64,000 nucleotides of DNA, taken from Cupriavidus pinatubonensis (GTDB lineage: Bacteria > Pseudomonadota > Gammaproteobacteria > Burkholderiales > Burkholderiaceae). Below are positions 63,286 to 64,000 of this stretch, in pieces. Both the position numbers and the translations under genes were made by a program. A model generated the notes under the pieces. That model did no database searches. It was not told the origin of the DNA and saw nothing but the letters and a program-made list of their open reading frames with translations. Within the stretch, counting starts at the first letter, position 1, and each line of letters starts with the position of its first letter. The stretch spans positions 2,046,001 through 2,110,000 of the forward strand of contig NZ_CP080766.1 of assembly GCF_019602855.1 (NCBI RefSeq). Reading direction: 5' to 3'.

Positions 63286-64000
<715 letters not shown>

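Overview
The window is GC-rich bacterial chromosome with Burkholderiales habits: two orphan Bug/TctC binding proteins, Burkholderia-type porins, and many single-gene regulator/enzyme pairs. A Cupriavidus/Ralstonia-like organism (Burkholderiaceae) is the best guess. This is an inference from gene content, not from a marker gene. I saw no rRNA, tRNA, CRISPR array, insertion sequence or prophage. Most of the DNA is coding.

Layout. 0-4 kb: the end of urea carboxylase and allophanate hydrolase (urea to CO2 and ammonia), then an EamA exporter with an AraC regulator. 4-11 kb: an exported DUF1800/DUF1501 pair, a shortened porin, a small secreted protein and penicillin-binding protein 1A. 11.4-20.8 kb: a complete ferulate/hydroxycinnamate module. 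It has a MarR repressor, a lipoprotein feruloyl esterase, an aromatic-acid MFS transporter, a porin, hydroxycinnamoyl-CoA hydratase-lyase, vanillin dehydrogenase and feruloyl-CoA synthetase. Two nearly identical promoter/operator elements, at 11965-11994 and 16345-16374, tie it together. 20.9-27.2 kb: a WrbA-like flavoprotein, a TonB receptor, a DHA2 exporter and a membrane diguanylate cyclase.

27.2-35.8 kb: a nitrate-assimilation operon on the minus strand (transporter, nirB, nirD, a NAD(P)H diaphorase, and nitrate reductase with a C-terminal [2Fe-2S] domain). It is preceded by a sigma-54 promoter matching the consensus and a leader containing an intrinsic terminator just before the first gene, which suggests NtrC-type activation plus transcription attenuation. 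35.9-41 kb: a divergent HxlR/GNAT pair sharing an operator region, a Bug protein, an RhtA-like exporter, a short-chain dehydrogenase and a cyclase-FHA fusion. 41-49.5 kb: a pyruvyl-transferase-family protein, DUF1275, XapX, a YtcJ-type amidohydrolase, a YcaC-type cysteine hydrolase, DoxX, LysR and an MFS carrier. This group has no obvious known pathway.

50.3-54.9 kb: a compact catabolic operon (Bug binding protein, aconitase-like dehydratase large and small subunits, isocitrate-lyase/PEP-mutase-family lyase, GntR regulator). All three internal junctions overlap as ATGA. The gene set resembles the dehydratase plus lyase logic of dimethylmalate breakdown, but its substrate is unknown. 55-64 kb: a Gln/Pro-rich secreted protein, a type II NADH dehydrogenase with a degenerate HAD-like protein and a divergent LysR, a flavin reductase, a very large zinc-ribbon/cyclase/ATPase/TPR protein, and the 3' part of glutathione-dependent formaldehyde dehydrogenase.
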